Shown here: positions 28,301 through 38,719 of the stretch, piece by piece
Layout of the letters: every line of letters begins with the position of its first letter
Numbering within the stretch: position 1 is the stretch's first letter
Assembly: GCA_905250025.1 (NCBI GenBank)
Contig: CAJNOJ010000084.1
Coordinates: 310,001-374,000, forward strand
Reading direction: 5' to 3'
DNA length: 64,000 nt
Origin: Adineta ricciae
Taxonomy: Eukaryota > Rotifera > Eurotatoria > Adinetida > Adinetidae
Notes under the pieces: model-generated
Seen by the model: only the letters and a program-made list of their open reading frames with translations
Told to the model about the DNA's origin: nothing
Database searches by the model: none
Program-made: the position numbers and the translations under genes

Positions 28301-29819
28301 TTCAAGACCGTCGTATATGTTGGTTGAGCCGATCATTTGAATATTTATTTGTCTTAAAGCTTCTCGGACTGTCAGGAGAAAGACAAACATGCATACTCAT
28401 GATCATCACCGAAATCATCAACTTTACTTGGTATATGTTCATTTCTTTCGACATTCACTTCACCCGTAACCAGTGTATTGACAGGATTAATACAATTAAG
28501 CGATGCTGTATTATCAATGTTTAATAAACTAGAATAGAACAGTTTGGTTTTGTTATTTCTAACCGAAAACAAAATTCTACTTTTTTCCAATTGTTTCATA
28601 TGCAAGTTCGACAAGATCGATGAGATGTGTTGCAAATTCCGAACAGTCCTAGAAACGAAATCTATAGTTACTTTCAACATATCCTAAATCGTCTTATTTA
28701 CTTCATGTGAGAAGTCTACACCACATAGTTTTCTCGTATTCTTGAATTTCTTAATCGCACGATCAGGATTGATCGATCGTCGTGGTGACTTCAACATCAA
28801 TGCAAATAAATACCGTAATTCTTCTGTGAAATACAGAGCTTGTTGTTCCTATTCGATAGACATAGAAGAAAATAGGTAGAGACGAATTATCTTTTCATTT
28901 ACACTATCGGTTAACGAGTGATTGATCGTCGGACATTGAAAGTTCAAAATCAATTGTCGAAAATATGGTAGAGTGTAAAGAGATTGAACAATTGAATTGA
29001 ACCAACATGTATTGCCAACATTTTTTAAGCCTGCTGGCTCATCGAGAGATTTTCTTTTCGCTATATCTGATTCATCGATCATTTGTTCCATTGTTTCACG
29101 TGATAGAAGCAATGCACTAAAAATGAGCGAGTTGTTTTTCATTGATACAAGCTGAAATTCTTCGTACCGTTCCAATTCATCATCAGCTGGCTGTTGATTA
29201 TCGATCTCTGGTGAAAGTTCAATGACATCATCTGTGATTATGTCATTGCTTCGATCGTAAGTCGGACCTGCGGCAGATGGATTATTTACAGGTAGATTAG
29301 ATGCTGGCGGAGATGTGCTATTGGTAGCTTGTGCCGTTCGTTGAAGATTATTTCTTAACTAAAAGACGAAAAAAAGTCGACTTTGCTTGCGAAAAACTTC
29401 GAGAATTACAAACATTTGAATCGTCGAACAATAAGCTAATCACTTGTTCAAGTGAGTATCGTCCAGTTCCGTCTTTGCATGCTTCAATTGTTTGATTGAT
29501 TGAATTTTCATCGAGCCCGGTGATTTCTCTCACCTGCCGAATGACATCTCGTCGGTCTCGTTTCGTCTAAACATTCACCAAACAAAAACGAATAATAAAG
29601 ACAACATTGTTTTGTTTGCATCACATACGATGGATAGATTATTCTTCTTGTTTTCTGATACGGCCGCAGTGTCCACGGTCATAATCTACGAAAGATTCAA
29701 AACACAAAGGATTATCGTGGGATAAAGATACATATATCTGTATATGTATGTTCCTTTTTTTGCGTTTTAGAACAGAAATAGAAATAGAGAGAACGAATGA
29801 TTACCATTGGCGCAGCCAT
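25363..29819 (-). CDS. USP25: USP25/USP28-type ubiquitin-specific protease
   Basis: Large minus-strand gene with many short introns. Exon 1 encodes only MAAPM (start 29817-29819) and exon 2 continues IMTVDTAAVSENKK. A UBA-like helical region follows (IRQVREITGLDENSINQTIE), as in USP25/28. The USP domain opens with the Cys box LKNVGNTCWFNSIVQSLYTL, then LRYLFALM and DCSEFATHLIDLVE. After the insertion come ELYLDRYM and the His box CVHEGSATLGHFWTYVY with WYRYNDNE, ending in SAYLLVYIN. The long C-terminal helical region (LQRVLDDDLVLLQQQIES, VDRLLQEV) is typical for the pair. The tail is low complexity, with His/Gln runs at about 25470-25505. Role: Cys-protease removing ubiquitin from substrates. 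USP25 versus USP28 cannot be decided, since bdelloid-type animals probably have one pro-ortholog. Confidence 0.9.
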
Positions 29820-30916
29820 CTTTAAAAAAAACGATTGTCAATCCTCTACGTTAGATGAGCTTTATTCAATTTATCGACATCTTTTCTCGTGTGAAAAATC
29901 GCATTTTTTTCGTAGTATTTTATTTTTAATATCCAGAAGAAATTTTCTGCACATAAATAAAGCCTTGTTATTTTAACCGAGCCATAGTTCACTGCGAGAT
30001 TCGAGCACGGCGAACGAACAAAAGCAGAGGAATGTATGCACAAGACATCTGTTGTTAATCATGTGCATGGTGTTCACGGAAGAAAGCACAATGTAATAGA
30101 AAAAAAGCAGAAGATTTTCATTAACGTTTGAATATTAGAAAATTTTCAAATGGAAGTCTTTTATTCATCTGAAAATTAAAAATGAACGTTTTCATTTCAC
30201 CTGAAATCTTTTCTCTTCCGCTACACGTGACACAAACTTTAGATAATAGAACTAGCTTTCTTTAAAACAATCGAAATCGATCCATACGCTAGTTTTTGTT
30301 AGTATTAGAGACATTTAAGTTTCCAAAGAAATTCATTCAAATAGTCATTAAATCATCACCACGATTATTCCAATGAGAATGAATAGGTTCCGTACATCCG
30401 GAATCTCATTTATATTGCTACATGAACTCATTAACTCTGAAATATTGATGAGCGCTATGTGACTATCTAAATAAGATACAAAACTATGCTGACAGGTCAT
30501 CGTTTGATTGTCACATGAATCAATTGATCATCTTTGCCATTTTTTGCTGTTCATAAATGCAAACAGATAGAACATTTTAACTTCGAATGCAATTCGATTT
30601 TCTAGTTTTACAAAGTGAGAAAACCCATTCATCAACCATGACAAGTCACTGGTGACATCTTACAGTATCAACGTTGCATACACGAATACGAAAGTTTTGA
30701 TTAGCTGATGCAATATGTTTAAACTAGATTCATTGATTCATTCACACTTTTCTCGTTTTGAGTTTGGACTATCATTTCTATTTGATAATATTTCTCCTAA
30801 TGTATGCACCCTTTAGTTTTGTCACGTTCTGTAGGAAGGAAAGCTAAACGTGTCATCTCTTGCAGCAAAATTAGTCATTCAGATAGAAATAATATCATCA
30901 ATTCTTTTAGAAAAAT
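29820..30916. other. Divergent intergenic region USP gene / RPB9
   Basis: About 1.1 kb between two outward-facing genes. AT-rich, no coding sequence or RNA gene recognised. It ends in ttcttttag six bases before the RPB9 ATG. Confidence 0.5.
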
Positions 30917-31581
30917 ATGAGCATGGATGCAACAACTAATAGTGGGGCAAATACCGGTTTTGTTGGAATTAAATTTTGTCAAGAATGGTTTGTGAAAGAT
31001 CCGTCGTCTTCCTTTTCAGGTTCTTATCAACTCTGCGTTGCTTACTTTTAGTAATAATATGCTTTATCCTAAAGAGGATAAGGAAAATCGAATATTGCTC
31101 TACGCCGTAAATACAGATTTGTCCTTTTTAGTATTGAATATGGCTTAATCTTTTTTGTCTCCTTTAGTGTCGACGATGTGACTTCCATCAAGCGGCTGAT
31201 AACCCATGTATATACGTTAATAAAATTACTCATGAAGTCGAGTATGCATGCTACTAAAATCATCTACCAAATCTCGGTTTTTACACTTTTAGTGAATTGA
31301 CACAAATCGTCACTGATGTTATATCTGATCCCACATTACCTCGTACGAGTGATCATCCATGTAAGACAATCTAGTTTGGAATGTTGACTCATGATCATTG
31401 TTCGCCTAGGCCCAAAATGCCGTGGTCATGACGCGGTGTTCTTTCAAGCTCAATCCGCACGCAGCGAGGTTTGCTTTCTTCCGATATGTTTCGTCGAAAG
31501 TTTATTCCTATTTTTCAGGATCGTATGACATTGTACTACGTTTGCCGTAATCAGGATTGTCTCTATCGTTGGACGGAATAA
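30917..31581 (+). CDS. POLR2I: RNA polymerase II subunit RPB9
   Basis: Small gene with several short introns, about 125 residues. The joined protein runs [20 protein letters not shown] and then the first zinc ribbon [40 protein letters not shown]. After [19 protein letters not shown] comes [14 protein letters not shown] and the C-terminal zinc ribbon with [33 protein letters not shown]. It matches animal RPB9 over its full length; RPA12 and RPC11, its paralogs in Pol I and III, would not have the [14 protein letters not shown] block. Role: Pol II subunit at the tip of the jaw, affecting start-site choice, fidelity and elongation. An AATAAA at 31621 follows 40 bases after the stop. Confidence 0.94.
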
Positions 31582-31620
31582 TTTTTGTTTCGATAATGCA
31601 AATTTTTCCTTGAGCAGTTT

Positions 31621-31626
31621 AATAAA
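31621..31626 (+). terminator. Polyadenylation signal of RPB9
   Basis: AATAAA, followed 10 bases later by the acceptor-like gctctatttcag (ends 31642) and then, 26 bases on, the next gene's ATG. Confidence 0.6.
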
Positions 31627-31668
31627 CTAAGCTCTATTTCAGATGAAAATTATAGAAATTATTTAATT

Positions 31669-33921
31669 ATGTCGATTGAAAATGACAAGACACTTCCAAC
31701 GCCTACAGTTTTACATTTTAAAAAACCAGACTCATCCTCGACTCATCATGAAATAACAACAACTCCACCTCCCATCACAACAGATTCATCCGTCGATCAT
31801 GAAGACAATGTCGAATCAACAAATGATGATGAGAAACCGATTACAACTGTTAGTCATTCTCGTCGCGTTCATTTTCCCACAGAGGATTCTCAATTACGTA
31901 TGATATCGTATGCAAGCGAACCACACTCGAAACAACCATTGTTATCCCTCGGTGTGATTTTGCAACGTTATCGTGCAACATGTCAACGACTGCAAATACG
32001 GCCAATGAATACCATACTAGATCAATTAAGCATGATGGATGACGGAAGAAAATCGTTCGTTGATCGGCTGGATTGCTTGAAAATTGCTAACGAAAAGATT
32101 GATCTTAAGAGTGTGGATGCGATCGAAGAAATACTCTCACGCTGTCGGTTTCATACGTTAAGTTTCGAGTCATCAGTTATAGACGATGCAGCTCTAACAC
32201 AGCTATTTGAAGTGATTGAATATTACGAATCGTGTACACATATTATCCTATCAAATCAGCGAGCCATTGGAGTGCAAGGCTATCAAGCTTTAACAAAATA
32301 TTTAAGAAAAACAAATTCTTTGGAAAGATTAGATATGAATTCCACACGTTTCGATGATAATACTATCATCAATTTTACTCGTTCTTTAAGGTTATCATCA
32401 ACACTTTATGAATTGCATGTCGAGTCATGTCAATTAAATGGCAAACTTTTACAAAAATTCATTCAGAACATACGTTCCTGCGGTAGCCTACGAGAACTTT
32501 ATCTTTGTGATAATCGTACGTAGAACAATGGATGCACATTCTTTTGTTTATGCACTTTTTCATGTATCTAGGCCTTCAAGTACAAGATTCTTTACTGATA
32601 AATGAATTGCTTCGCACATGTGGTTCCTTTTTAACTCTACTCGATATGCGTTCGAATTCATTGCACGATAGTGGCATGTCTCATCTAGCTTCCCAGTTGA
32701 GTCATTACGACGAAAATCACAAGCACGAAAGTAGTCTACAAAAGATTAGCGTCCAAGCGAATCAATTGACTCAACAAGGCGTGGGCTTTCTAGCGAAATC
32801 TTTACTACATAATCGAACAATACGTTCATTAAATTTAAGTCAAAATAACATCGGCAACGAAGGTTTGTTTTTACTACGTGATGCATTATTAACCAATCGA
32901 ACGATCAATGAACTAATCTTACGAAATTGTCATCTGACAGACCAAGCAGCAATTGCACTTGCCGAATTTATCGCCGAGTCGAGCACGATTGAATATGTTG
33001 ATTTGCGAGAAAATAACATTCAAGCGAGCGGCATTTGTGGAATGGCAATTGCTATTAAAAATAATAAGTCGCTATTAAAACTCGATTTCGATCCGATTGT
33101 TTCGACGCCAACGAATCTGAGCGCGATGTCTCTTAATAACAACAATATCGATCGAACGACAACGTCGAATAGTCTTCTTTCGTTAGCCAATCTTCGACGG
33201 ATGACAACGGGTTTTGGTAGTTTCGCAAGTAATACACCGTCTCAGTCGAGTTTGAGTGGCGGTGGTACGAGAGAATTGTTGGAACAAAAAGCACGATGGA
33301 TGAATGATATCTCAGCAGTGTGTCAACGAAATATCCTGATTTACGAAGAAAAATTACGCCTTCAAGAAGAAAGTACACCGAATGGCGAAGTGAGAAATAA
33401 TTCGAACGTCATCAAACCAGAAGATATCCAATTAGATGAAAATAATTCTTCAATCGATGCGGACATTCCAACTGATAATAGTACAAATACAGCTGAACAA
33501 GTCGCGACAGGTTCGAATGATAACAATCAAGAAACTGTAATATCAACAAGCACTCCTGTGAAGAATCCTAGCGTTGAACAAACAACAATTATTCCCAACG
33601 ATGCTGATTATTACGAAGTTGAACAAACATTGATGGATCTCATCGAGTAAGTCACGGAACGATGAGAGATTTATTGTTCATTAAAAGATTTTCTTCTCTT
33701 TTCTTAGGTCAGTAGTAAATGGTGAAATCGATGAAAGCAATCAAAATTCGACATTCCGTGAATCTTCTTCAAATTCTGATCTCATCGATGACTTTGTCCC
33801 TGATGACAAACGCAAAATACATCATTCCGATAGCCTTTATCTGTTACGAAAAAAAGTCAAAAATGAAAATGATGATAATACGAGTGATGACGAATCACAA
33901 TTATCATTGAGTGAACCGTAA
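31669..33921 (+). CDS. PPP1R37: PPP1R37-like leucine-rich-repeat regulator of protein phosphatase 1
   Basis: Three exons: exon 1 to about 32513, exon 2 to about 33648, exon 3 to the stop at 33919-33921. The N-terminal part is Thr/Pro-rich and then has RRVHF, an RVxF motif that docks onto PP1. It is followed by LDCLKIANEKIDLKSVDAIE and VIEYYESCTHIILSNQRAIG, which align with PPP1R37. Leucine-rich repeats of the RNase-inhibitor type cover roughly residues 130-460 (LRELYLCDN, LLDMRSNSLHDSGM, LNLSQNNIGNEGLFLLRDAL, AEFIAESSTIEYVDLRENNI). The C-terminal 250 residues are low complexity, acidic and Asn/Ser-rich. Role: PP1-binding regulatory subunit that inhibits phosphatase activity. It starts 87 bases after the RPB9 stop on the same strand. 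Confidence 0.88.
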
Positions 33922-34440
33922 ATTTTATCTGAAGTTTTCGTGGTGCTTATCGCAAAAGAAATGCCTATCTATCTATCTATACATACATTCCGCGTTCATA
34001 TCTGTCCGGTGGCAAGACAGTTGTATTTTGTGCATTGATTTTTCGAACTTCTCTTAGTTGTTTTCTTTTCATATTTTATTTGCAATAATTTATGTCCATA
34101 TTTATTTTTGAGCGAGTGTCATCAGTGGGTGCTGCTCAAGCATTTTTCCGTTTTGATTTTTCTCTTCATTCTTTTGTGATTAACTTAAGTCTTTAACTTC
34201 GTTCTCGTTGTTTTTTAATTCGAACTTAGCTAAAATTGATTTCGATGTCTACGCGTTATTTTTTTTTTATTGATCAAAAATTTCTCATCTATTCCGTCTT
34301 CTTTCTCTCCGTGTATATCGATGGTTTTCTGTTGTAGAGGATATTATATCAATAGATCAAATAAAAAACTCTGATGAGAAACTATGTCGTTCTGTTTACA
34401 TCACATTTTTAAACTTTCGTCTTCTCCTATTTCAGAATTT
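33922..34440. other. 3' UTR / intercistronic spacer
   Basis: Contains AATAAA at 34360-34365 and an acceptor-like cttctcctatttcag ending at 34435, just before the HAL2-like ATG. An upstream in-frame ATG at 34384 repeats the same nine bases (atgtcgttc) as the chosen start at 34441. Confidence 0.5.
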
Positions 34441-35517
34441 ATGTCGTTCGCAAAAGAACAACAAGCAGCCATTGAAGCATGCCTTCGAGCAGCGAAATTA
34501 TGCGAACGTGTTCGATCGGCAATTCCGAAAGCAATCGAAAAGCAGGATCAATCACCAGTTACTGTAAGATTTGGCTTTTGGCGATAGTGTCATTGTGAGT
34601 TGAGTCTTTCATTTATTGATCTAGTTGGCAGATTTTGGTTCACAAGCGTTGATATGTCAATATATTCGTAGTGCATTTCCAGACGATCCAATTGTTGCTG
34701 AAGAGAGCCCCAAGGAATTAATGAAACCTGAACATGCAGAAAATCTTAAACAAGTGGTGCAATATGTCAAGGAAGAAAATTCTGACGTAGATGAAAAGAA
34801 AATCATCGAATGGATTGGATACGGCGACGGACATGTCACTGATCGTTTTTGGACGTTAGATCCAATCGGTAGGGATTTCACTAGAAGAATAGCTGTTGTT
34901 TATGGGCAAAATCTGTTGATTTAGATGGTACCAAAGGTTTTATACGACAAGATCAATATGCCGTTGCTCTTGCTTTGATCGTTGGTGGAGATGTTAAAGT
35001 TGGTGTTTTAGCCTGTCCAGCATATGGTGAAGAAGGTGGCCTTCTATTCTATGCTGTTCGTGGTCAAGGTTCTTATACGCAACCTATTCGTTCGTTCGAA
35101 ACGACAATTCCTACTCGCATTTATATAACATCAAATACCGATAGTGATAAATTCCGTTTTACGGAAAGTGTTGAAGGTGCTCATGGCGATCAAAGTAAAC
35201 AGAAAATGATTGCTCAACGTATTGGTATTTCTGCTGAGCCATTACGAATGGACTCGCAAGTGAAATACGGCGCCGTAGCAAATGGAGATGCTGTTCTGTA
35301 TCTTCGTTTGCCCAATCCAGGCAGAGGAGACTACCGAGAAAATATCTGGGATCATGCTGCCGGTACGATCATTGTCGAAGAGGCCGGCGGTAAAGTTTCT
35401 GACATGGACGGCAAAGCATTGAACTTTCGCGACAACGAAAAAATGCTACATAATCGTGGAGTTATTGTTAGTAATGGAATCATTCACGAACAAGTTCTCG
35501 AAGCATTGAAAAACTAA
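34441..35517 (+). CDS. HAL2/SAL1-type 3'(2'),5'-bisphosphate nucleotidase
   Basis: Three exons joined in frame, about 320 residues. The first exon gives MSFAKEQQAAIEACLRAAKL and ends DQSPVT. The Mg/Li-sensitive phosphatase family motifs are present: DQSPVTVADFGSQALI, the metal-binding EES (PDDPIVAEES), RFWTLDPIDGTKGFIRQDQY (DPIDGT split by an intron) and IWDHAAGTIIVEEAGGKVSD. Blocks such as VEGAHGDQSK and RMDSQVKYGAVANGDAVLYL are characteristic of the yeast HAL2/plant SAL1 branch. Role: hydrolysis of 3'-phosphoadenosine 5'-phosphate to AMP in sulfur metabolism. Animals usually use the distinct BPNT1 type, so the origin is interesting. An in-frame ATG at 34384 is an alternative start, but the acceptor-like site between the two favours 34441. 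Confidence 0.88.
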
Positions 35518-36318
35518 TTCTAATCTTAGCCTTGATAATCAATTTTGTAATCGCTGACTTTTAGTACAAAATAGTTATTTATTCTTATATAAATAAGAAT
35601 ACGAATCTCATTTTTTTAAATTAGAATTGAAATCGAATATACTCGATTGTTTGATGTAGTTATAAACTTATGGACTCCTCATTTTTATAGGAAAATAAAC
35701 CCATCGTCAGCAAAATTTTCTCCTCTCAAGGACAAACAAACAAGTTAATTTTTACAATCATGATAATAATAACTGACAAGGACGTGATGCATCGAGGTTT
35801 TCATTTTTTTTTCCTTCTCTCTCTCCTTCCCTTATCGACGTAGATTGATTTCATTGACGTAATCAAAACAAAAATATCTGAGTGTATAACCTGTCTAAGT
35901 TCATGAGGACGAATCATCACGGCAATATGTTTGTTTTTCTTGTCGTCAAAAGCTTTTCTTTATTTTCGTACTTTGTTCGAAATAGATTTATACATGATAA
36001 AACAAGAAAAACAAGAAACAAACTTCACAAACTGTTCTACACAACACACAGATATAGATACAAAGTTCTTGGTTTTTTTGTTAAGTTAACTGATGGTTAC
36101 TTGTTTGTTTTGATAGAAGAAATACAATGACGACTGCTAGGTGGCGGCTTTTTAACGATACTTAAAGCATCGAAAATAGGTTAATTAAAGTCAGGAAACG
36201 AAAACGAAGAAGTACCGTCTGACGGTCGATTTCCGGACATAAGAATAAAAGAGAAGACATATACATTGTTTAAATTAGAAAGGAGAGAAGAAGAAGAAGA
36301 AGAGAAACAAAAATTATG
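35518..36318. other. Convergent 3' intergenic region
   Basis: Lies between the ends of the HAL2-like gene and the minus-strand nuclear-receptor-like gene. AT-rich; no gene is supported. Confidence 0.5.
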
Positions 36319-38719
36319 CTAAGCGTCGTCCATTGATGTCGAAGTAGATGCTGAAGCTACAAATCGTTGTAGATGCGTATGAATAGGCACACTTTGATGC
36401 ATCGAGCCCGCACAAAATAGACGTTCGAAGATATCTTCCTTAACTTGATAGATATTGCATAAAAAGAAGACTATTTTGGAATATTTGACACGCGAAGAAC
36501 ACCATGCTGTTAATCGAGCTTGAGCTTGACATTCAGCTTTTTCAAACGAATCGGCACATGTATTTTCGAATAGAGTTTTACCCTCCTTGCATATTATCAC
36601 TTCACGAATGAGATTAAAACCACTCTCATCGATCTCTAATGTTTTACCACGTGTAATCAAGGATTCAATTTGCTTCACGTCATTTTCTGTCGGATGGATA
36701 ATCGTCGCTGGTGATGTCGATGATACGGTTGTTGGCGGATCACTTGTAATTTGTAAATCTTTGGTCACATAGATCTCGAAACTATTTTCTATCATACTTA
36801 TAATCAATAATCGGTGCCATATGCGAGACAATAGAGCAAGCTTGTTTCGGTCATTATCAATATTTTCTTGAATAACTGCAAGTGACAAAGCGAAATTTAC
36901 ATTGCGTTCGAGCCAATCGTTGATACGTGCACCGATGACAGGCATTAACTTTTTTGGTATACAGACATATTCATTAACAGGTTCATTAATATTTGATTTG
37001 AGAAAATTTATACACGGAGGCGAATTCGTTGGTGAAGTCGAAGATGACGATGAAGATGGACAACGAACATTGGATGGACCAGAAGGGCCTGAACAAGACG
37101 ATAGGAAAGTCGTGCGATATATCAATCGATGAATTTAACTTACTCTTATTTGTCGTTTGATTGTCATTGTTATGTTTTCGTAAGTCGATGGGTACTGGTT
37201 TCAATGGTTTCTGTTGTCCTAGTAAACGACTACTCTCTAACAATGTTTGATACGTTTCTCGTCGGTATGGCTGATCATTGAGAGGCACTGATGATTGTAT
37301 ATGATTATTATTATTGTCACTTTCAAGTGTTGGCTGTTTTCGTCGTTCACGATATTTATCCGAACTCACTGACTGATTTCCATTTGCCGTCGTATTGACT
37401 GAGGCGGCGGCAGCAGCAGCAGCAGCGGCGGCCATCATCGGTGATGGTATTGGCAAGTAGCCAGATGCAGCGGCAGCATGTAGAAATGCAGCTGGATAAT
37501 TCACACGAAATTGTTGAGTTAGTGTATGCATCAAGGCATATTGTGCATAACCAATAGCGATGGCTTCTTGTTGACTATATGGAATGTTATTATTGATTGG
37601 TGTTACATTGGTTGCTGACGATGATGACGCCGACGATGGCATTGCAAAGCCCGAGGCCATTGTTGCTTCACTGGAAAATTTCTTATCTTTATTCAATTCG
37701 TCATAGAAATGTGCAAGAGATTTTCGTTTGCGACTACTAGTTGACACTTGAGATTGATAGTTTGTTTCACTATGATTTGTTCGAAATACCTAAACATATT
37801 CGAAAAACAAAAGCATACTTATGTGTTATTTAAAGAACAATGGGTTTATAGATTTACATGAACAATATTGTTATCTGACAATGGACTAGATGATGAAACA
37901 CCCGAGTCCGATGCACATGATTTAACAGATGCTGATCGAACAATTTTTGGTGTAATATCATCGAGAGGTGGAGAATTCGATGAAGTAAAAGTTGATGTGG
38001 GCAGTGAGGGACAAGATGCCGCTGCTGCTAGTAGATAAGATGTAGATGTAGCAATCGATTGCGTGTTTGATGCTATTGATGGAAGTAAGACTGGAGGTGA
38101 GTTCCGTTGGTTGAGAGAAGGCATTGGATACGAACGACAACGTGGTGGTGAACAACTCGTTGGAACAGCAGCATGATTGTTAGAAAAGTTTGATATATGA
38201 TTGTGATTTGTATTTGCAGCAGGTGAAACGGGCAATGACGTTGAACATTTCGTGTCTACAAGTGTATCAGTTGTGTTTGTACTGGTCGGTGATGTTAGAT
38301 TTGGTATATTCGTTCTTGTACCTGGTGGGGATATGGCACGCGGTGATTGTAATGTTCCATTAAGTAGAGCAGGAAGAATATTCGTAAGAGTACTTGTCGG
38401 TGTGCGATGTGATGATGACGACGCAAAATCACCTTTACGTAAAACCGATGGGACACTTAGTGATGATGATGTCGTCGAAGTTGAAGATGATTGAAGCATT
38501 TGAGTGAGAAATGCATTCTCAGTTGATGAACTCACATTGTCCTTTCCTAGAAATACAATAACAACAAAATTTCATTGTAGCTCGATGGAATCGAAGACAC
38601 TTACCATTAGTATGAAGATTCAGTTGAAGTTGTTTGCGTTTTTCGCGCACACTCTTATAAAATGCAATTCGATCCAGCGTATTCAATGGATGTGGTGGTA
38701 CGGCAGTAGCGGGAATCAT
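36319..38719 (-). CDS. Nuclear-receptor ligand-binding-domain protein, no DNA-binding domain visible
   Basis: Four exons joined by introns of about 55-65 bases (exon 1 ends after LHTN, exon 2 after IVH, exon 3 after TTNK), about 730 residues. The first two thirds are low complexity, with Ser/Thr/Pro/Asn runs, an Ala run (about 37405-37435) and a basic SSRKRKSLAHFYDE patch. The last 210 residues read as a divergent nuclear-receptor ligand-binding domain. NKLALLSRIWHRLLIISM matches the helix 4-5 signature DQxxLLxxxWxxLLI, and LEIDESGFNLIREVIICKEG matches helix 7-8. SSRVKYSKIVFFLCNIYQVK and ERLFCAGSMHQSVPIHTHL match helices 9-11, nearest in memory to NR2E/tailless types. No C4 zinc-finger DBD exon is seen in this gene or the 4.8 kb upstream. 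The start at 38719 has an in-frame TGA shortly upstream. Confidence 0.6.

Noticed and set aside
35518..36318. Looked for repeats or a small RNA gene near the HAL2-like gene as a mark of transfer
   Set aside because: Only AT-rich sequence; no flanking repeat or transposon trace.
38252..38494. Plus-strand Asp/Val-rich frame
   Set aside because: Antisense shadow of the Ser/Thr-rich region of the receptor-like gene.
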